This document shows, piece after piece, positions 26,501-41,500 of a DNA stretch of 64,000 nucleotides. Position 1 is the first letter of the stretch. The number at the start of each line of letters is the position of its first letter. The position numbers were made by a program, and so were the translations under genes. The notes beneath the pieces are model-generated. The model saw only the letters and a program-made list of their open reading frames with translations, made no database searches and was not told where the DNA came from. The stretch is from positions 8,656,001-8,720,000 of the forward strand of contig OX387608.1 in assembly GCA_947568835.1 (NCBI GenBank). Direction: 5' to 3'. The DNA is from Protonemura montana. Lineage: Eukaryota; Arthropoda; Insecta; Plecoptera; Nemouridae.

Positions 26501-29500
26501 TCGTAACTTAATTTGGAATCATGAACTTTTGTTTATGCTCAGGCAAAATATTTCAGTTACAGTTAGACAAATAAATATGAATTCTCAAGTATCAGTGACC
26601 AAGACTTGATGTATTTAGATGAAATTTTATTTAAATTGCAAACGCTTGCAATGCGCGGGGTATTTGATTATTATTAAACTTTAACGAGGTTTAACACTAT
26701 AACACTATCAACGGGGTTCGAGTCCCCGTTTAGGCATCAATTTTTGAGACGGTTATAATGTTGATAATAATAAAATACCAAAACTTAATTTTTTTTCAAA
26801 AACTAGAATGCAGAACCATTGGTAATGAATTGTCAAAATACTGGCAAACCGTATCTAAAAATAAATGTTGACAACAGATTTAAAAAAAGCACACCTTAAC
26901 CCCGCTCACTCTTGTTGATCCCAGGCTGCTGCAAAGAGCGCTGCTGGTCATGCCACGCAATGCATTGCGGCTGCGCATGGCTCGGCCCAGCACAACGGAG
27001 ACTCTCGCGGCCGAGACGAGCTGACTGCAGACTGCCGCGATGTGGCCGAGCTGATCCCAGCACTCGTTGAGGGCGTCAAGGGAACCATGGCACGGCCAGA
27101 CGATCCCAGCGCACAGCTCAATCTCGTCAACGCAGCCGAACAGTTCTTGCAGGTGAGATGACGTGAAGCAGTTGCGTTATTTTGTAAGAATAACTGCTAT
27201 GAATGAAAGATACTTAAAGATTGTTTAGCTTGGCTGCGAAACAGTTGGATTGCTGTCTTATGTGAAAATGTTTAACTTACGCAATTCAAATAAAATTATC
27301 TAGTTCAGTAACCAGACTTATACTTAAGTTACCTGCTCACTTCATTTCAGGGTTTACACCCTTTTTTTTGGATAGAAATGATCCCAAACCTGCCTTAAAT
27401 GGTTTTGGGAAATCTTGAAAAGCTAGATCTAAAACAGCTAGCCAACTATATTAAAAGTTCAATCTCTTGAATGCAAGGAAAAAAGTCTTTGTTCGACACT
27501 AAATGAAACAATAGAACAGTTCATACATTAGCTATTTATACAGCGGCACCCCCAACCTTAACTTTACCAAGCGAGTGAACCATGCATCTCGACCCTAACC
27601 TTCCTTGTTGCGCCAGCCGGGATCTCGGGTGGTGTCGTCGGCACGTGCCGTGTTGCCCACGGTGTCTGACCCAGCCAGCGCCATGCAACTGAGCAATTCG
27701 AGCCAAACGCTCGGAGCGAGTCTCGGAGACCTGCGCCTGTGCGTGGGTCGCGCCAGGGACGCCTGCGCCGGGTTGGAGCTGGAGTCGGCGCGCGATCTTG
27801 TTTCGAGGTGAGTTTCTTGCTTGTTTGGCTGTCTTTTGTAGGATTTAAAATTGAAAGTCTTTTTTAATGTGAACTTGGAACAGTATTTTGATTTGTGGTT
27901 CATGTTCTGTAAACCCTATGGTAGTCCTTCAATTAGCAGATATGAAGATTCAATTCTCTATCTTATGTTAAGGATATGTTGATGGGAATGCATTCAAAAC
28001 CATTGTGCGATGACTAATAGCTTACTACTGTAATTTGTTGCTTCTCTTGTCATGCACCAGCAGTAAATCTTCCTTGTAGCTAATAAACTTCAACATGAGA
28101 GATCTATTATTTTGGTTTTAATTAGATAAAGTCTTAATACCATACATATCTAGCAGCTATTAAAAGCATAACAAGTGATTGATTGATTTATTTAAGTTTG
28201 GTACAACAATACTAATTTGCTAATTCCCAAGTTTTAGTATTCAGTGTTCCCAGTTTAATTGAAATGAGAAAGAGCAAGATCGGCTTGCTGTGACTGAATA
28301 CAAAGCAACGCATCCGCACCATTTAACCGCCTTCTAAATTTCCGCAGCCTGCGTGCAGAGCTGATCGAATTCCGCCGCACTGCGGATCGCATGGTGCCGC
28401 TACCGGGCGAGACTGCGGAGTCGACCTCACTGGCTCTCGGCAGCTCGTCAAAGGCAGTCGGGCACGGCATGGCACAGCTGTTGAGCTCGGCCGCCCAGGG
28501 GGATGAGCACTACACAGGTGTGGCTGCCCGGTCGACAGCACAGGCGCTAAGGGAACTGACTCGCGCTGCCAGGGGCGTTGCCGCCACCACTCACGACAGC
28601 CAGACGCAGAACAAGTGAGTTTTTATTTATTGTTTTAGTCTAGTAATTTCTATGCCGATCATTTCTGATCGGAGGAATATTAATTTTCGATAGTAGCTAT
28701 AGTATTCATTTTAGTGGAAATATTCAGCTTGGGTGGCTATCTGCCTGCTGTGTTCAGTCTTGTGGCAAATATCTATTATTTTGTCTGCCCAGGGTTCTGT
28801 TGGCAAACATACTTGATTTTAATTATCACTGCCCTGTCAACATTTGCCGATTGAATTTCTGATGAGCCCTGTTTTTGCTCGCATCCAGGATCATCAGCAG
28901 CACTGAGGAAGTGATGCAGCGGTCTGTCCGCTTGATGGACCAGGCCAAGATGTCGCTGCAAAACCCGGACAACAACAAGAACCTGGCTCAAGCTGCCAAG
29001 GAGGTTTCTCAGGTACATACCTTGAATCACTGGTTTATTGTTAAGTTTGCATCCAGCCACTAACTTGCTACCAAGTTGCAAGATACAGCAACATGGATAT
29101 TCCTTAATTTGTAAAGTGGAAGACACCGTTCAGTAGGTACTTTTGTAGGCATTTCCAACGAAATTTTCTTACCAGGATAGCTTCTCCTGAAATAGCACAC
29201 ATATTCAAGAATCCTTGCACACTTTGTTGGTTGGTGAACATAGGGAACCTCACGTAGAAATGGCAGATTTTTTCGGGCAAAGAGATTGAAAGGGTTTCTG
29301 TGTTAATATTATGAGAGAAACCTGGCACTTTTATTGTGCCTAACCAAAATGATTTCTAATCTTACCTTATTCCCTGCGCAGGCTCTGAACACGTGCGTAG
29401 GCTGCCTGCCGGGACAACGCGACGTCGATGAAACCCTTACGTCGCTGTCAGAGTTTGCCTCGTCGCTTTCGGTGTCGTCGCTGCCACACACGGACAAGTC

Positions 29501-32500
29501 GTACGGCCAGCTCCAGCAGGAGCTGAACGCGGCCGCTACACGGCTCAGCGACGCCACCACCGACGTCGTCTCTGCTGTCAAGAGTCCGCAGCAGCTAGCG
29601 CAGTCCAGCAAGCAGTTTGGTACGTTGACAAAAAACTCGCCTCAGTTATGTGTGGGATTTGTACACTATTTTGTATGTGAAATTTGATTCAACCTGGAAA
29701 GCAACAACCGATTCGCTCCCTGTACATCCAGGATTTTGTTGGGATTTTTCTATGCAGGCTTAGTATATTCAGGCTAAACATAACCTTGTGGGGCTGATTT
29801 ATCTTTCAAAATGAGATCCTGTTTCGTATTTGCTTGTAAATTAAAGTATTTTTCTATTTTCTTTCAATTTCATAAAAGCAATCACAACTGCTTCGAACAA
29901 AGTATGGAAATTAGCTGTATCAATGCAAGACCAACTTCAGCCAGGGGTTTCTAAAATATAAGCATGACATTTATAATAAGAAAATCAGATCCTTACTGCA
30001 TGGAATCTTAGGCAAAATGTTGGCAACGTCTTATTTCTAAGTTACTAAGCATCCCACTCGTTACCCTGTAGGCAGTGCGTTTGGCTCGCTGTTTGGCGTA
30101 ACCACGGAGATGGCCGGACAGACCAAGGATACAGAGACTCGCGGCCAGATGGTGGTCTCGCTGAAGAATGTCTCGGTCGTTTCGTCCAAGCTGCTCATCA
30201 CCGCCAAGACGGTGGCCGCAGACCCCAGCGCGCCTAACGCAAAGAACCAGCTCTCCACAGCTGCGAGGTAAGGACGGGTCGCAATGTCTACGCACCAGGT
30301 CTAAAACAAGTAGCTCCCAAACAAACTATTATTCCCTATTTGAACTACAACTACTTGAAAATTTTCTCTGGCTTTGAATATTATGGAGTGGGCAACTTAC
30401 ATGGCAATTTTCTCAAAGGATAAAAGTAGCTACTTTTATCACTGGTCAAACAATGTGTGAAGAGGCTCTAAAGTTATTTTACTTACCACAGCCTAGAGGC
30501 AGTGTGCATTGCATGTCCTATGACAAAGATGTGTGCAACATTTTAAATTAATGTCAAGTTAAGCATGAAATAGCTTTTGGCACAGATTAGAACTAAGTTG
30601 AGTGTCAATAAAGTAAAATATACCTAGTTGAATGCCCCCACCTCTCACCAATGACCTGTGAGAATTTGGTAAATAAAGGATGTGCAAATTGAAAAAGTTT
30701 ACCAAATCCTCCCACGGAAACAAAAAACTCATTGCAAGCCGCAGCTAATCTTTGGATCCGTTTCAGGGCGGTGACCGATTCCATCAATTACCTGGTGGAC
30801 GTGTGTACGTCAGCTGCTCCCGGACAGAAGGAGTGCGACAGCGCTGTGCGGAACATACAGGCCCTGCGTCCGCTGCTCGACCATCCGTCGGAACCGCTCA
30901 GCGACGCCTCGTACTTCGAGTGCCTCGACGCGGTCATGGACAAGTCTCGTAGCCTCGGTAAGTTGCGCAATTTTGTGTACAAGGTCTGAAACATTTTATC
31001 ACTGCCGTTGTGTAGCTCATATGTTGGTGGAAAGGAGTTGTGGCTTGTACACAGTTGAAAATACCTGTTCTTTGCTCATGGCAGGGTGGATCAGAACAAA
31101 TAAGTGACTGCATTTTCTCTTGTGAAATTTTCCTTTTTTTGTTGTGGGTTATAAGGAATAGTGAGGTTAAAAAGCCTGGTTACAATAGATGCAACGTAGA
31201 ATAATCTTCAACTTATCTTTTTATTTTAAGGCCCTAGATCACCCCCTAGACAATCTCCCATAGCAGACCTATTTTTTGACCGTTTTTGTGACTAAACCGT
31301 AAGAGATAGCCTCACATGGTAAAAAGAAAGTTGTTGATAAAGGATTGAGGAAGGTCTGTAGCATGATTAATTTTGGATTTTTTTGGCACGAAGGGGCGTT
31401 AATTAAGTTAAAAAAGTGGAATATTTGGTAGTTTTGCGGTCTTTAATAAATAAAAACTAAAAGGAAATTGAAAAATCGGCCATGCTACCGACCAAATTTC
31501 ATCCTTTAGCTACAATATTGCCGCTGGTTAATATGGTCTATCTTGAACAGCCTTGCCGTTAAACCGGTCAAAAATATAGTCTACATTTTCGATATTTTGG
31601 CTCTGCTCGCAACCCCTGTGTTGTGCGAGATAGGCAACTTATCTTTCAGATTCTAAACCCCGCCTCCTGCTGTCAATCTCTTGCTTTGGCTTGTGAGACT
31701 GCTTGTGAGGGTTTGTGTACCTGCTGCTGAGCACAGTTTTTCTCGGTACAGGTCATTTAGGTGATACACACACTTAGGTAGAAAAACAAAAGTTGCTGCG
31801 TGCTTCTAAAGCAAACCGTTCTGTGGACACGGATGGTCCGTCGACTTCGTCGTCGAAGTGAAGGAATGTTTTCAGTTCACGTATGAGTTTTTTTGTGACG
31901 GCGGCCGAATGACACTTGAAAGTGCGTTGTAAAGACATGTTAGTGATAGTGTTTTTTGTACATTGTTTTTCGAGGCTAATTTATTTTTTCGAGCCAAAAA
32001 AACAAAAGCTTAATAGGGTTTTTTAACAACCAAACACACTTGATTAGTTTCTTATCGATAATTTTGCCAAAACTAGATTTGGAGTGACAGATCAAAGATT
32101 AACATTTGACAGATGTCTTTCATCGACTTAGGACGCCGTGGATATTTGAGCTGCACTCACGGCATCTGCGTGCCTGGGTGCACATGATTAAATAATAATG
32201 ATAATAATGATAATAAAAAGCACAGTAAAACAAATGAGAAATAGGTTTTATTGTGTTCGTTTGCTCGGAAAGGTCTGTTTGGGAACAGGTAGCATTCGCC
32301 CGTGCCCGTGCCTTACGGCGCGCTAAAATTTGCAGTCACGTGACAAGCAAAAAGTCCAGCCCCTTTGAGCTTAAATTTCACACCCCCTGTCAATCAAAAT
32401 CTCGAAAAGCAAAAGCCTTGCCAGGGATCTAGAGCCTTAATCTTTTAATCTTTAATCTTAAGAACTAATTCAGGAGATCTCATAACCAAAGGAAAAATAG

Positions 32501-35500
32501 AACACCGTAAAATGTAAAAGTCGTAAAAGAAAAGTCATAAATATTTTAAAAGTAAACCAATCCTACTCTATATACAGTGATGCCCATCAAAGAAGAATTG
32601 TACACATCTTGTAATATTCATACCGCAAAGATTTATAGATTTTTAAAAGTTTTCTGCACCACCGGTTTTTGTGGAACACTCGTAAATGATATGTGCAACG
32701 TAACCTACGATATTGACCCTAACTGCTTTGCCCCTTCTGCGAAGGCGACGGAATGACCGGCATCGCCAACCACGCCAAGCGCAGCGAGCACGAGCAGTTT
32801 GGAGAAGCCGTGCGCAGCGTGAGCGGCTCGATCTGCGGCCTAGTGGAGGCCGCGGCGCAGGCGGCGTACCTTGTCGGGGTGTCTGACGCTAGCAGCGTGG
32901 CTGGACGACGTGGGCTCGTCGACCAGGCGCAGTTTGCACGTGCCACCACCGCTATTCAAACGGCATGCACGCATCTCACGAATCCAGCCACCAACCAACA
33001 TCAGGTAGGCTGTGGATTGTAACTTAAAAAACCTTCTCAAAATCAATTTGTTATCGGTAATTCTTATTTAGTTCTTCCTAAAATATGATGCTGCAAAATA
33101 TCCCACAAATTTTTTATTGAATAGGTAAAAAAGAGTTTAGACACTCAAAATAAAACATTTAGAAAGTTATTTTTGCTAAGTAGACTCATTTAATGTAATT
33201 ACCTTCATGAATGCAAAGGTAATTAAATAGTACTTATATCTAAATATAATGTCGTAACCCGCGTGCTCCGCTTTGCTCCCAGGTCCTCTCTGCGGCAACA
33301 GTGATCGCCAAGCACACGAGCTCTCTTTGCAACGCGTGTCGCGTGGCTTCATCCAAGACTACCAACCCCGTCGCCAAACGACACTTTGTTCAGTCTGCCA
33401 AGGACGTCGCCAACTCCACAGCAGCGCTGGTCAAGGAAATCAAGGCGAGTAACGAAGCTAATATTTGGTAGGATTAGTAAAAGAATGCTTCCTTTGACCC
33501 TTACACTGTTGCAAAGGCATTCACAAGTTTCAAGACCACACCAAACGGAAATGCATGCTGATTTTTTTCTTTGGCATACTTGTCAACTTGTCATACTTGC
33601 CTTTTCTCTTCCTCTTCCCAAGTACCTATCCAACCTTTTGGCACACCTTGCCAATGGAATTGGTTACGTACCAATAGCAAAGGCTGGTACTGTCAGGAAA
33701 TTGGTAAACCAAAGTGGTTTTTAATAGATTTGTGCTGCCATAGTAATTGATGTGCAAAATAAATAAAAATTATAGAAATTATACCAAAATATGCAACAGC
33801 AAGTAAATCAGGTGCATGATTTTAATGATGCTATTCCCGCAGGCTCTGGACCAGGACTACTCTACGCAGAACCGCGACGCTTGCGGTCGTGCCACCCGTC
33901 CACTGCTTGAAGCTGTCGACAGTCTGTGCGTGTTCGCGGGATCACCCGAGTTTGTCAGCCACCCAGCTCGCATTTCACAGGCGGCTCGTGCAGCGCAGGT
34001 ACGACATTGCCGTTGAGGAGTTCCTCCTAAAGTTTCCAGTTTTATGTTCTTTAAACTACCAGAGACATTGCAGAGTCAGTATCATCTTACTGCTAGTATC
34101 ATCTTGCTGTCTTGGCCATACTTTCTCTGGTTGTAACAAAGTCAATTTTGATCAACTGCTGTATAGTATTTTTAAGATAGAACCCACCAACAAAAATTGC
34201 CTACTTACAGTCTACTGACAACATTTGTCCCTAAGAGCTGATAAGCAAGAAGGCTCCATGTCAGCTTTTTCAAACCAACCACCTCTTTCTTGGTCTGATA
34301 GCAAAATATTTATTTCTATTTTTGCTCTCCTTCTCCAGGAGCCGATTACAACATCGGGCCGCGCTATCATCGACGGTTCGTGCGCCATGGTGACGGCTGC
34401 CAAGTCCCTGGCCGTCAGCCCGAGGGATCCACCCACCTGGCAGTTGCTGGCCAATCACAGCAAGAGCGTGTCCGACTCCATCAAAATGCTGGTGTCATCC
34501 ATCAGGTAAGCACAGATTTCCTAGCACCAATTTTCAGCAAGTATATTTTGCTCCGGAGCCGCATCACGGAGCTACCTATAAAACCCCAGAGATGAATTTG
34601 TTATTATTAACAGGATAGCGATCGGTGAAATGCTGCTGACCCCCCTCGGTGAACTGGCCCTAGAGTGAGATTCTGTAACTTCTTTACGGTGAAATGAGAT
34701 CATATGAAAAATATTTGTTTGTTTCATTGTTAGCATTGGAAAAAATGACCATCTTATTCTCGTATCATCTTATTTCACTGGAAATGTTACAGAATCAGAC
34801 TCCCATGGTTATCACATCATAACATGGTTATCATTGGGTTTTGAACCCAATTCAGCTCACAGAATACACATTGCCGATTATTTACCCAGTGTCTTAAAAT
34901 GCCATAATAATTAAAGTCGTTATCCCATGCAAACTTTTTTGCAGACATCTGGTAATTTAATCTTTTCCTCAATCAATCTTGTATGAGCGCATCTAGCACC
35001 TCAAATAGCAGTATCTCAAGTATTGTTCCGTTTGTTCCGTGCAGAGACCGAGCCCCCGGCCAGAAAGAGAGCGACGTCGCGATCGAGACGCTCACGCGAC
35101 AGATCCGCACCCTGGACCAGGCATCACTGGATGCTGTGTCGCAGAGCCTTGCGCCACGACGAGATAACTCTCTGCAGGGATTCACCGACCAGATGGACGG
35201 CAGCGCGGCGGAGATAGCCGAACGGCTGGAACCCGTCCGACACGCTGGCAAGGCGGAGGCCGAGAACATCGGACACGCGGTAAGCAAGCGGTTTAGTTTG
35301 TTCTTTTCATAGGCATTGTTTATGCAACTTACTGTGCTGTATTTGGCAATATGCTGTTACCAGCTTGTTGTCAAATACAAGGTTAGTTACAAAGTTCAGT
35401 TTGCCATAGCTTTTACCAACCAAAATTTAGGGAATCGATTAATATTTAATACATAGGCCAAACTTTTGCATTTTTTCAATACCAGATTAAGAGCGTTGAG

Positions 35501-38500
35501 TTCTAGCTATGAATTCATTATTTTCAAGTGTTTAAAGAGGGTGCCTATGGCCATTAACGATTACAGGGTGACCCCTACCCATGCTACGCTAACGTCCGTT
35601 TACGTCCTAACGTGCTATCGTTTGTACCTTGACAGCTGCACCAGCTGGTGCTGTACTTCGAGCCCCTGGTGGTCGGCTCTGTCGGGGCCGCCTCGACGAT
35701 GGTGCACTCGAAGCAGCAGATGGTGCTGCTCGACCAGACCAAGACGGTGGCAGAGTGCGCTCTGCAGCTAGTGTTTGCCGTCAAAGAGTGCGGCGGAAAC
35801 CCAAAGGTATGCCGAACTTAGCTTTGGTAGGGTTAAATTGGAAGGCAGAAATTGTTAAAAATGAGCATGGCTGTGGTATTTCTAGCATTCATAGATAGGC
35901 TGCTCACTCTTTTCAGGATGTAAAGAAGCAGAAATACTCCTTACCGCACATTTTGTCATCTCAATCTTTCAATTACCAGCTAGAATATTCTGTTTCTCCC
36001 GACAAGTTTAAAGAAACCTAGGGTCTAGTCCTCTTACTTAAGAGCTTAGAGTTCAGAGCTTTAATTTCGAGCCCTGTCTGCCCACAAATAGCCCCAAAAA
36101 ATGCTGGCCCTCACCGAACTGTTTCCCCTCGTCCCTCAGGCGGTTTCCCTGCACTCCGAGATCGACGAGAGCACGCTGGCGACCAAGGAGGCGCTGACCG
36201 ACATGCGCCGCACCCTGGAGGCGCTCTCCACTCAAGCCGGCGTCGTCACCGGTATCCTGGACTCGATCACGAGGTCCATGTCACGAGTCACCGACACGCG
36301 CACCTCGATGACCGTCACGTCCGAGTCGTACACCGAGACCAGCTTTGTCGACTTCCAGACGCGCATGGTGGCTGCCGCCAAGGAGGTGGCACGTGTTTCG
36401 CAGGTAAAGCACATTCCTTGGCTCGGTATCGTTGAGAATTTTCTTGAAAAGTGGGCTTCGTGTCTGAAGAACTCTCCAGATTTTTGACGTGCCACAACAT
36501 CATAATCATTTTCTCATCCTACCAAATCCTTTCACGTCAAATCCAAACAATGTATTATGCGTAGGCAACTAAAGTTAGCAAAAGGTCAGATTCTTGAAGC
36601 AGAGTAGAAATTAAATCAGCGGATCACAGGGGATGTTTTCAGATTTTTAGTGGTTGTTGGTGATAGCAATTTCACCCCCAAAAGTTATAAGGCTGAGGCT
36701 TTAACTCGGCCGTGTGAATCTGGTCCCTGAAGTTGAAGTGAATTAACTTTCCTTTGGCTGATGTTATCTTGTAACTTTTGCAGCCCTACATCATTTTGAT
36801 TCAGAATTGACAAACCTAACCCTCTAGGCTGCTGATTCCAAGCCCAGGTTGTACTGATTTGCTGACTAACTTGCAACCTCTTTGCAGGAAATGGTATCCA
36901 AGAGCGGCACAGACCCAGCGCGGCTAGGCCCGCTGGGAGGGGATCTGGCGCGCACATACGCCAGGCTGGCCGCCGACTCCGCTGGCGCAGCCGCCAGCGC
37001 AAGCACAGCCGATGTTGCACAGCGACTGCGCACAGGCGTACAGGTAATGGCAGTTTTGACCTCGTTTGGCAATTGGCTTATAATGCGTCTAAAACTAAAT
37101 GTGGTTTTGAATGAAGGTTGTGCTAACCGCTGTTGTTTCCTGCCATGCCTGATAGGAGTTGGGTGCATCTTGCCTGGAACTGGTGCGTTCCGGGGGACAG
37201 TGCCAGGCTGCGCCGCCGGGAGACGTCTTCTGCCAACGGGAGGTTGCGGAGTCTGCACGCAACGTATCGGAGAAGGTCCACCAAGTACTCGCCGCATTGC
37301 AGGTAGGTTTTTATGATCTAGCGGCAGAAGTTCTTCATGTATCTTGTTTATTACTCGGGTTTAACTTGTATAAGGACCTTCCAGTGTACAAAATCTTAAA
37401 TCGTTAGCTGCTATAAAATCTAGGAAATGAATGTGAAATATTGCTTTGAATACCGTATTTGTTATAAACCTTGCTACCTAGCCAACACTTATGAAACACT
37501 GTGGTGTTTTCCAATTGTGAAACTTGCAATCTTTGCTTAATCGTTTATTTTTTATTTTTGTGAACACTTTCAACTGGACTTATTGCATGCAACCTTTTTG
37601 AGACGATTTTAGAGGATTTTATGTAATTAACAGATCTTTGAGGAGAAGAACCACAAGACTGTGAATACTAACAAAGTTCAGGGTTCAATTCCCTGAATGA
37701 GTACACATTTCTGAGAGGAAGAAGTGACTTCATATTAAAATGCTCTGCCCAATGCTGGTATTTGCAATTTAAAGAAGATTTATTTCACCTGTATAAATGC
37801 TAAACCTTCATCATCCACATCATAAAGACGGCCATTTAGTAAAGACCCTTGTCACGTTTTGCTCTAGGCTGGCTCGCGAGGCACGCAGGCTTGCATCAAC
37901 GCTGCCAGCACGGTTTCTGGCATCATCGGCGACCTCGACACGACCATCATGTTCGCCACCGCGGGCACACTGCACGCCGAGGATGCAGACGACAGCTTTG
38001 CCGACCACCGCGAGAGCATCCTCAAGACGGCCAAGGCACTGGTATGTTTCGCTGAACACCTGCAGAACGTCGGTCATATCTGGACCATATCCTCAGATGG
38101 TTAGATAACTTAGCTGCCTTTTTAGTTGTTAGTAAGATTTTCTATGCTTTTTTTTACGCTTGGTAGTTCTCAAAATCGTAAAACTAACTCTGAACCTAGA
38201 AGTAGTCTGTAAACATTGATGTGATAGATTCAATGACTTGAATCCTTTATGCTGTGTTTTTTTTTTCAAATGTTACGTCAGAGCCTAGCTTATTCTGTCA
38301 CCACTTTGCATAAATTGCCAAGCATATTGCACAATTAATTTGTTGGTCACTGTTAGAGAGGTCAGTTGAAAACACAAAAGAATCACACCCAGTCAGTTTG
38401 TAGAGTTCAGGAAAGCGGTACAATCGAACCTGAAATCTAAACCCGAACCAGATATGGGCACCCTTATCGGCAAGAATAACGAAAGAGTCAAGTTAGTCTC

Positions 38501-41500
38501 TTCCATCATTTGATCGTGATCTGACGTAAAGTATGATGTGCATGTTTAGAATGGAAGGACGCGCCAAGAGAAAGGCGTAGTAGGTTCCCTCTCAAACTCA
38601 CCGTGCATCTATGTTTTTGTGCAGGTGGAGGACACAAAGACGCTGGTCGCAGGTGCCGCAAGCTCGCAGGAGCAGCTGGCAGTGGCTGCTCAGAACGCCG
38701 TCTCCACCATTGTTCAGCTGGCTGAAGTGGTCAAGTTCGGCGCCGCTTCGCTCGGCTCGCACAATCCTGAGGCTCAGGTTGGTACTTTTGGCCATTTACG
38801 TTCCCGGTTCCCTTTCTTTTCAAGCTCAATACTTTGAATAGCTGTATTTTTTGCAAAGTTTCAGTTTTATAATTATCTAGATTCTGAAACTTCCTTTTTT
38901 TCAATGCATTCATAACGAAAATATTGCATCGTAGCCCAAACTATTATAATAGCAAATACCAAAATATTATACCAAATTAAGTTGACTCATTTCTTCTTTC
39001 TGACTTCAGGTGATGCTGATAAACGCAGTGAAGGACGTGGCCTCAGCTCTGGGAGACCTGATTCATGCCACCAAGGCAGCGTCTGGCAAGAGTATCAACG
39101 ACCCGACGATGAACCATCTCAAGGACTCTGCCAAGGTAGGAAAATGCCTCCACAGCTTCGTCTAGCTACGCCATAGCCTATCCCGCTATAATTCAGAGCT
39201 ACGGGTGCCTTTGATAACTAAGTACACAGAGCTAAGCGATTCACCGAACTTCAGGTCATCTGCTTTAATCCTCTCAATCACTCGAGACGACTTGAAAGAA
39301 AGGGGACCATTTGGTACTCACATACCAAACATCTAAAGGGATCTACGTGGAATATCGATCGGAATCAAGTGCTCCCGGTGGCCGTATATCAAATGCACCC
39401 ATAAACATACTCAAGTCTACGCTAACGCTGAACGGCACTGTGTGTTCCCAGGACTAGCGACTGACATGACAACAACGTGAATGACACACAGGCTTACGGA
39501 CTTGTGATACGCCCACCTTTGACGACTGCACTGGACACTGACTCATACTGCTAGGCAATTCTAGAAACATTTTTAGTTGACTTACGATCGGCAAACGACC
39601 TTAGAAAACGTATTACACGACATTACAAAGCACCAAATTTCTGAATCTGTCTTACTTTTAACATTAATTTTGTTTATATTGTTACTCTTCAAATTTCTAT
39701 TTTCTTACTATTTGCTTGAAAGAAACATCACAAAAACAGGAAATTTCTTGAATAAATTTGGCTACTTACTAATAATCACTATCTGGGACTTCTACTTTCA
39801 ATAAATCTATCATGTTACTTGCCTTGATAGGCAACAACCTACTTTTTTCAACAAAATATTTCTGTATCTTAAAGAGACGTTCATAGTAAAGAAGTTTTAT
39901 TATCGTTCTCGAGAAAACTTCAAATACCTTTACAGACAACACAACAAATCTGAAAAACTGTACACCTAGGTAACTATGTGTAATTTTGGTTTCCGCCGCT
40001 AACCTTAGTCTGTAGCGTGTGTAAATTTCTCACTAACGTCTCATTACTCGGGTGGGGTGGACTTTAATACCGGCATTGTTCACCAACCCTTCGTTGCGAA
40101 AGACGCGATTCCTGTCTGGTTTGGTACTGAAACATTGATAGTGAAATTATTAACTAGTAAGCTAGAGTCTGTATTTCTAAGGTTGGTTGATAAATTGGTT
40201 GTTTAAAAATTCTTATATCATTTACCTACCATTGACTGGTATCAGTACAATTATTTTAATCAGTGTTCAGTATCAAACAATTTACGACTACGGACTAAGT
40301 TTAAACGAAAATCTTCAACAATAGAGCCAGAAGTGATGGGATTTCGGACGAAAATGTCGATCAGGTTCCTGATCGGCCAGGTACTGTACGAGTTTTAAAA
40401 GATTTACATTAACGTGGTGGGGTTGGTTTCGAACGTTAACCGACTAACAGTTTTCGAATGCCGCCGGCGGAACGTCTCTGTGTTAAAGTCCACCGCTCTC
40501 TCGACCCCGTTTTTTTTTCATCGTCTTCTCTCAGTCTTGTTCTCTGCACCCTTTCTTTTTCAATTTTTGTTTTGTACCATTTCACGCTGTCTCTTGTAAT
40601 TTATTGCATCATTTCTGAACCAAAATGCTATTTTGTATGCGTGTACAATCTCTTCAAATGATAGTGAAGTTTCAAATTCTTTATTCAGCTTTTTCTCATT
40701 TAATGTTTATGTGACTCATGCAAAATTATACTTTTTCATCACCAGTCGCCACAAATTTCATGTCTAGCAAAGTTCACAGAATTTTACAATGTACATGACT
40801 GTTTCAATACTCAACCCCTCAATTACATTTTACCTGAGAAAGCTTACTTTTTTTTACAGTCCAAGTACATTGCACAAAAATTCATCCCCAAGCAAAGTAT
40901 TTTAAAATGCATCTTTATTTGAACACCACTGCCAACAAAATCATTGTATTTTTGCCCTCCTCACACAAAAACTTTTAGTAAACGTACAAGACTTTTCGAG
41001 ACTGTTGCCAAAGACTACCTCCCTACTTTGTGCCTGGCTAGCGCCTGACACAAAGTTGCCTACTCGGGGAGAGAGCGGTGGTTGAGTTGCGATGTTGGCG
41101 GCTGCAGGTCGAGTCGGACACCGACTGGCTCGTGTCCGATCAGGAAGACGAGCTCATCCGACTGCTCAGCGTCGAGAATCTGCATCAGCCCGATCCCGCC
41201 TCTGATATCCAGCAGCTTCTCGTGGCTTAGAATGTCACTGGTTGGCTAGCTTGTCGCGTAGAGTGGGGTGGAATGCCTGCAGTCAAGGGGAACTTGTAGC
41301 TTCGCAAATGCTACATGTCGCAATACTTTCTCATTTGTTTAAAAATCAGTGTTTAACGCGTTTGGATCCTGACTTTTTGTTGGGATGTTACAAGCATTTA
41401 TTGGGCCGGAATTTCTATCGCTTTCACGCAGCTAGTGGGATAGGACGGTAGTGTACAGTTAAGGTCATTTTGGGTAGATTAGTGTAGAAATGTAGCTACA

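Noticed and set aside
34815..34860. T-arm-like palindrome (TTGGGTTTTGAACCCAA) next to the MITE
   Set aside because: It has no A-box or tRNA-like body, and it lacks the shared SINE sequence found at 26711 and 63800. It may be a plain hairpin.
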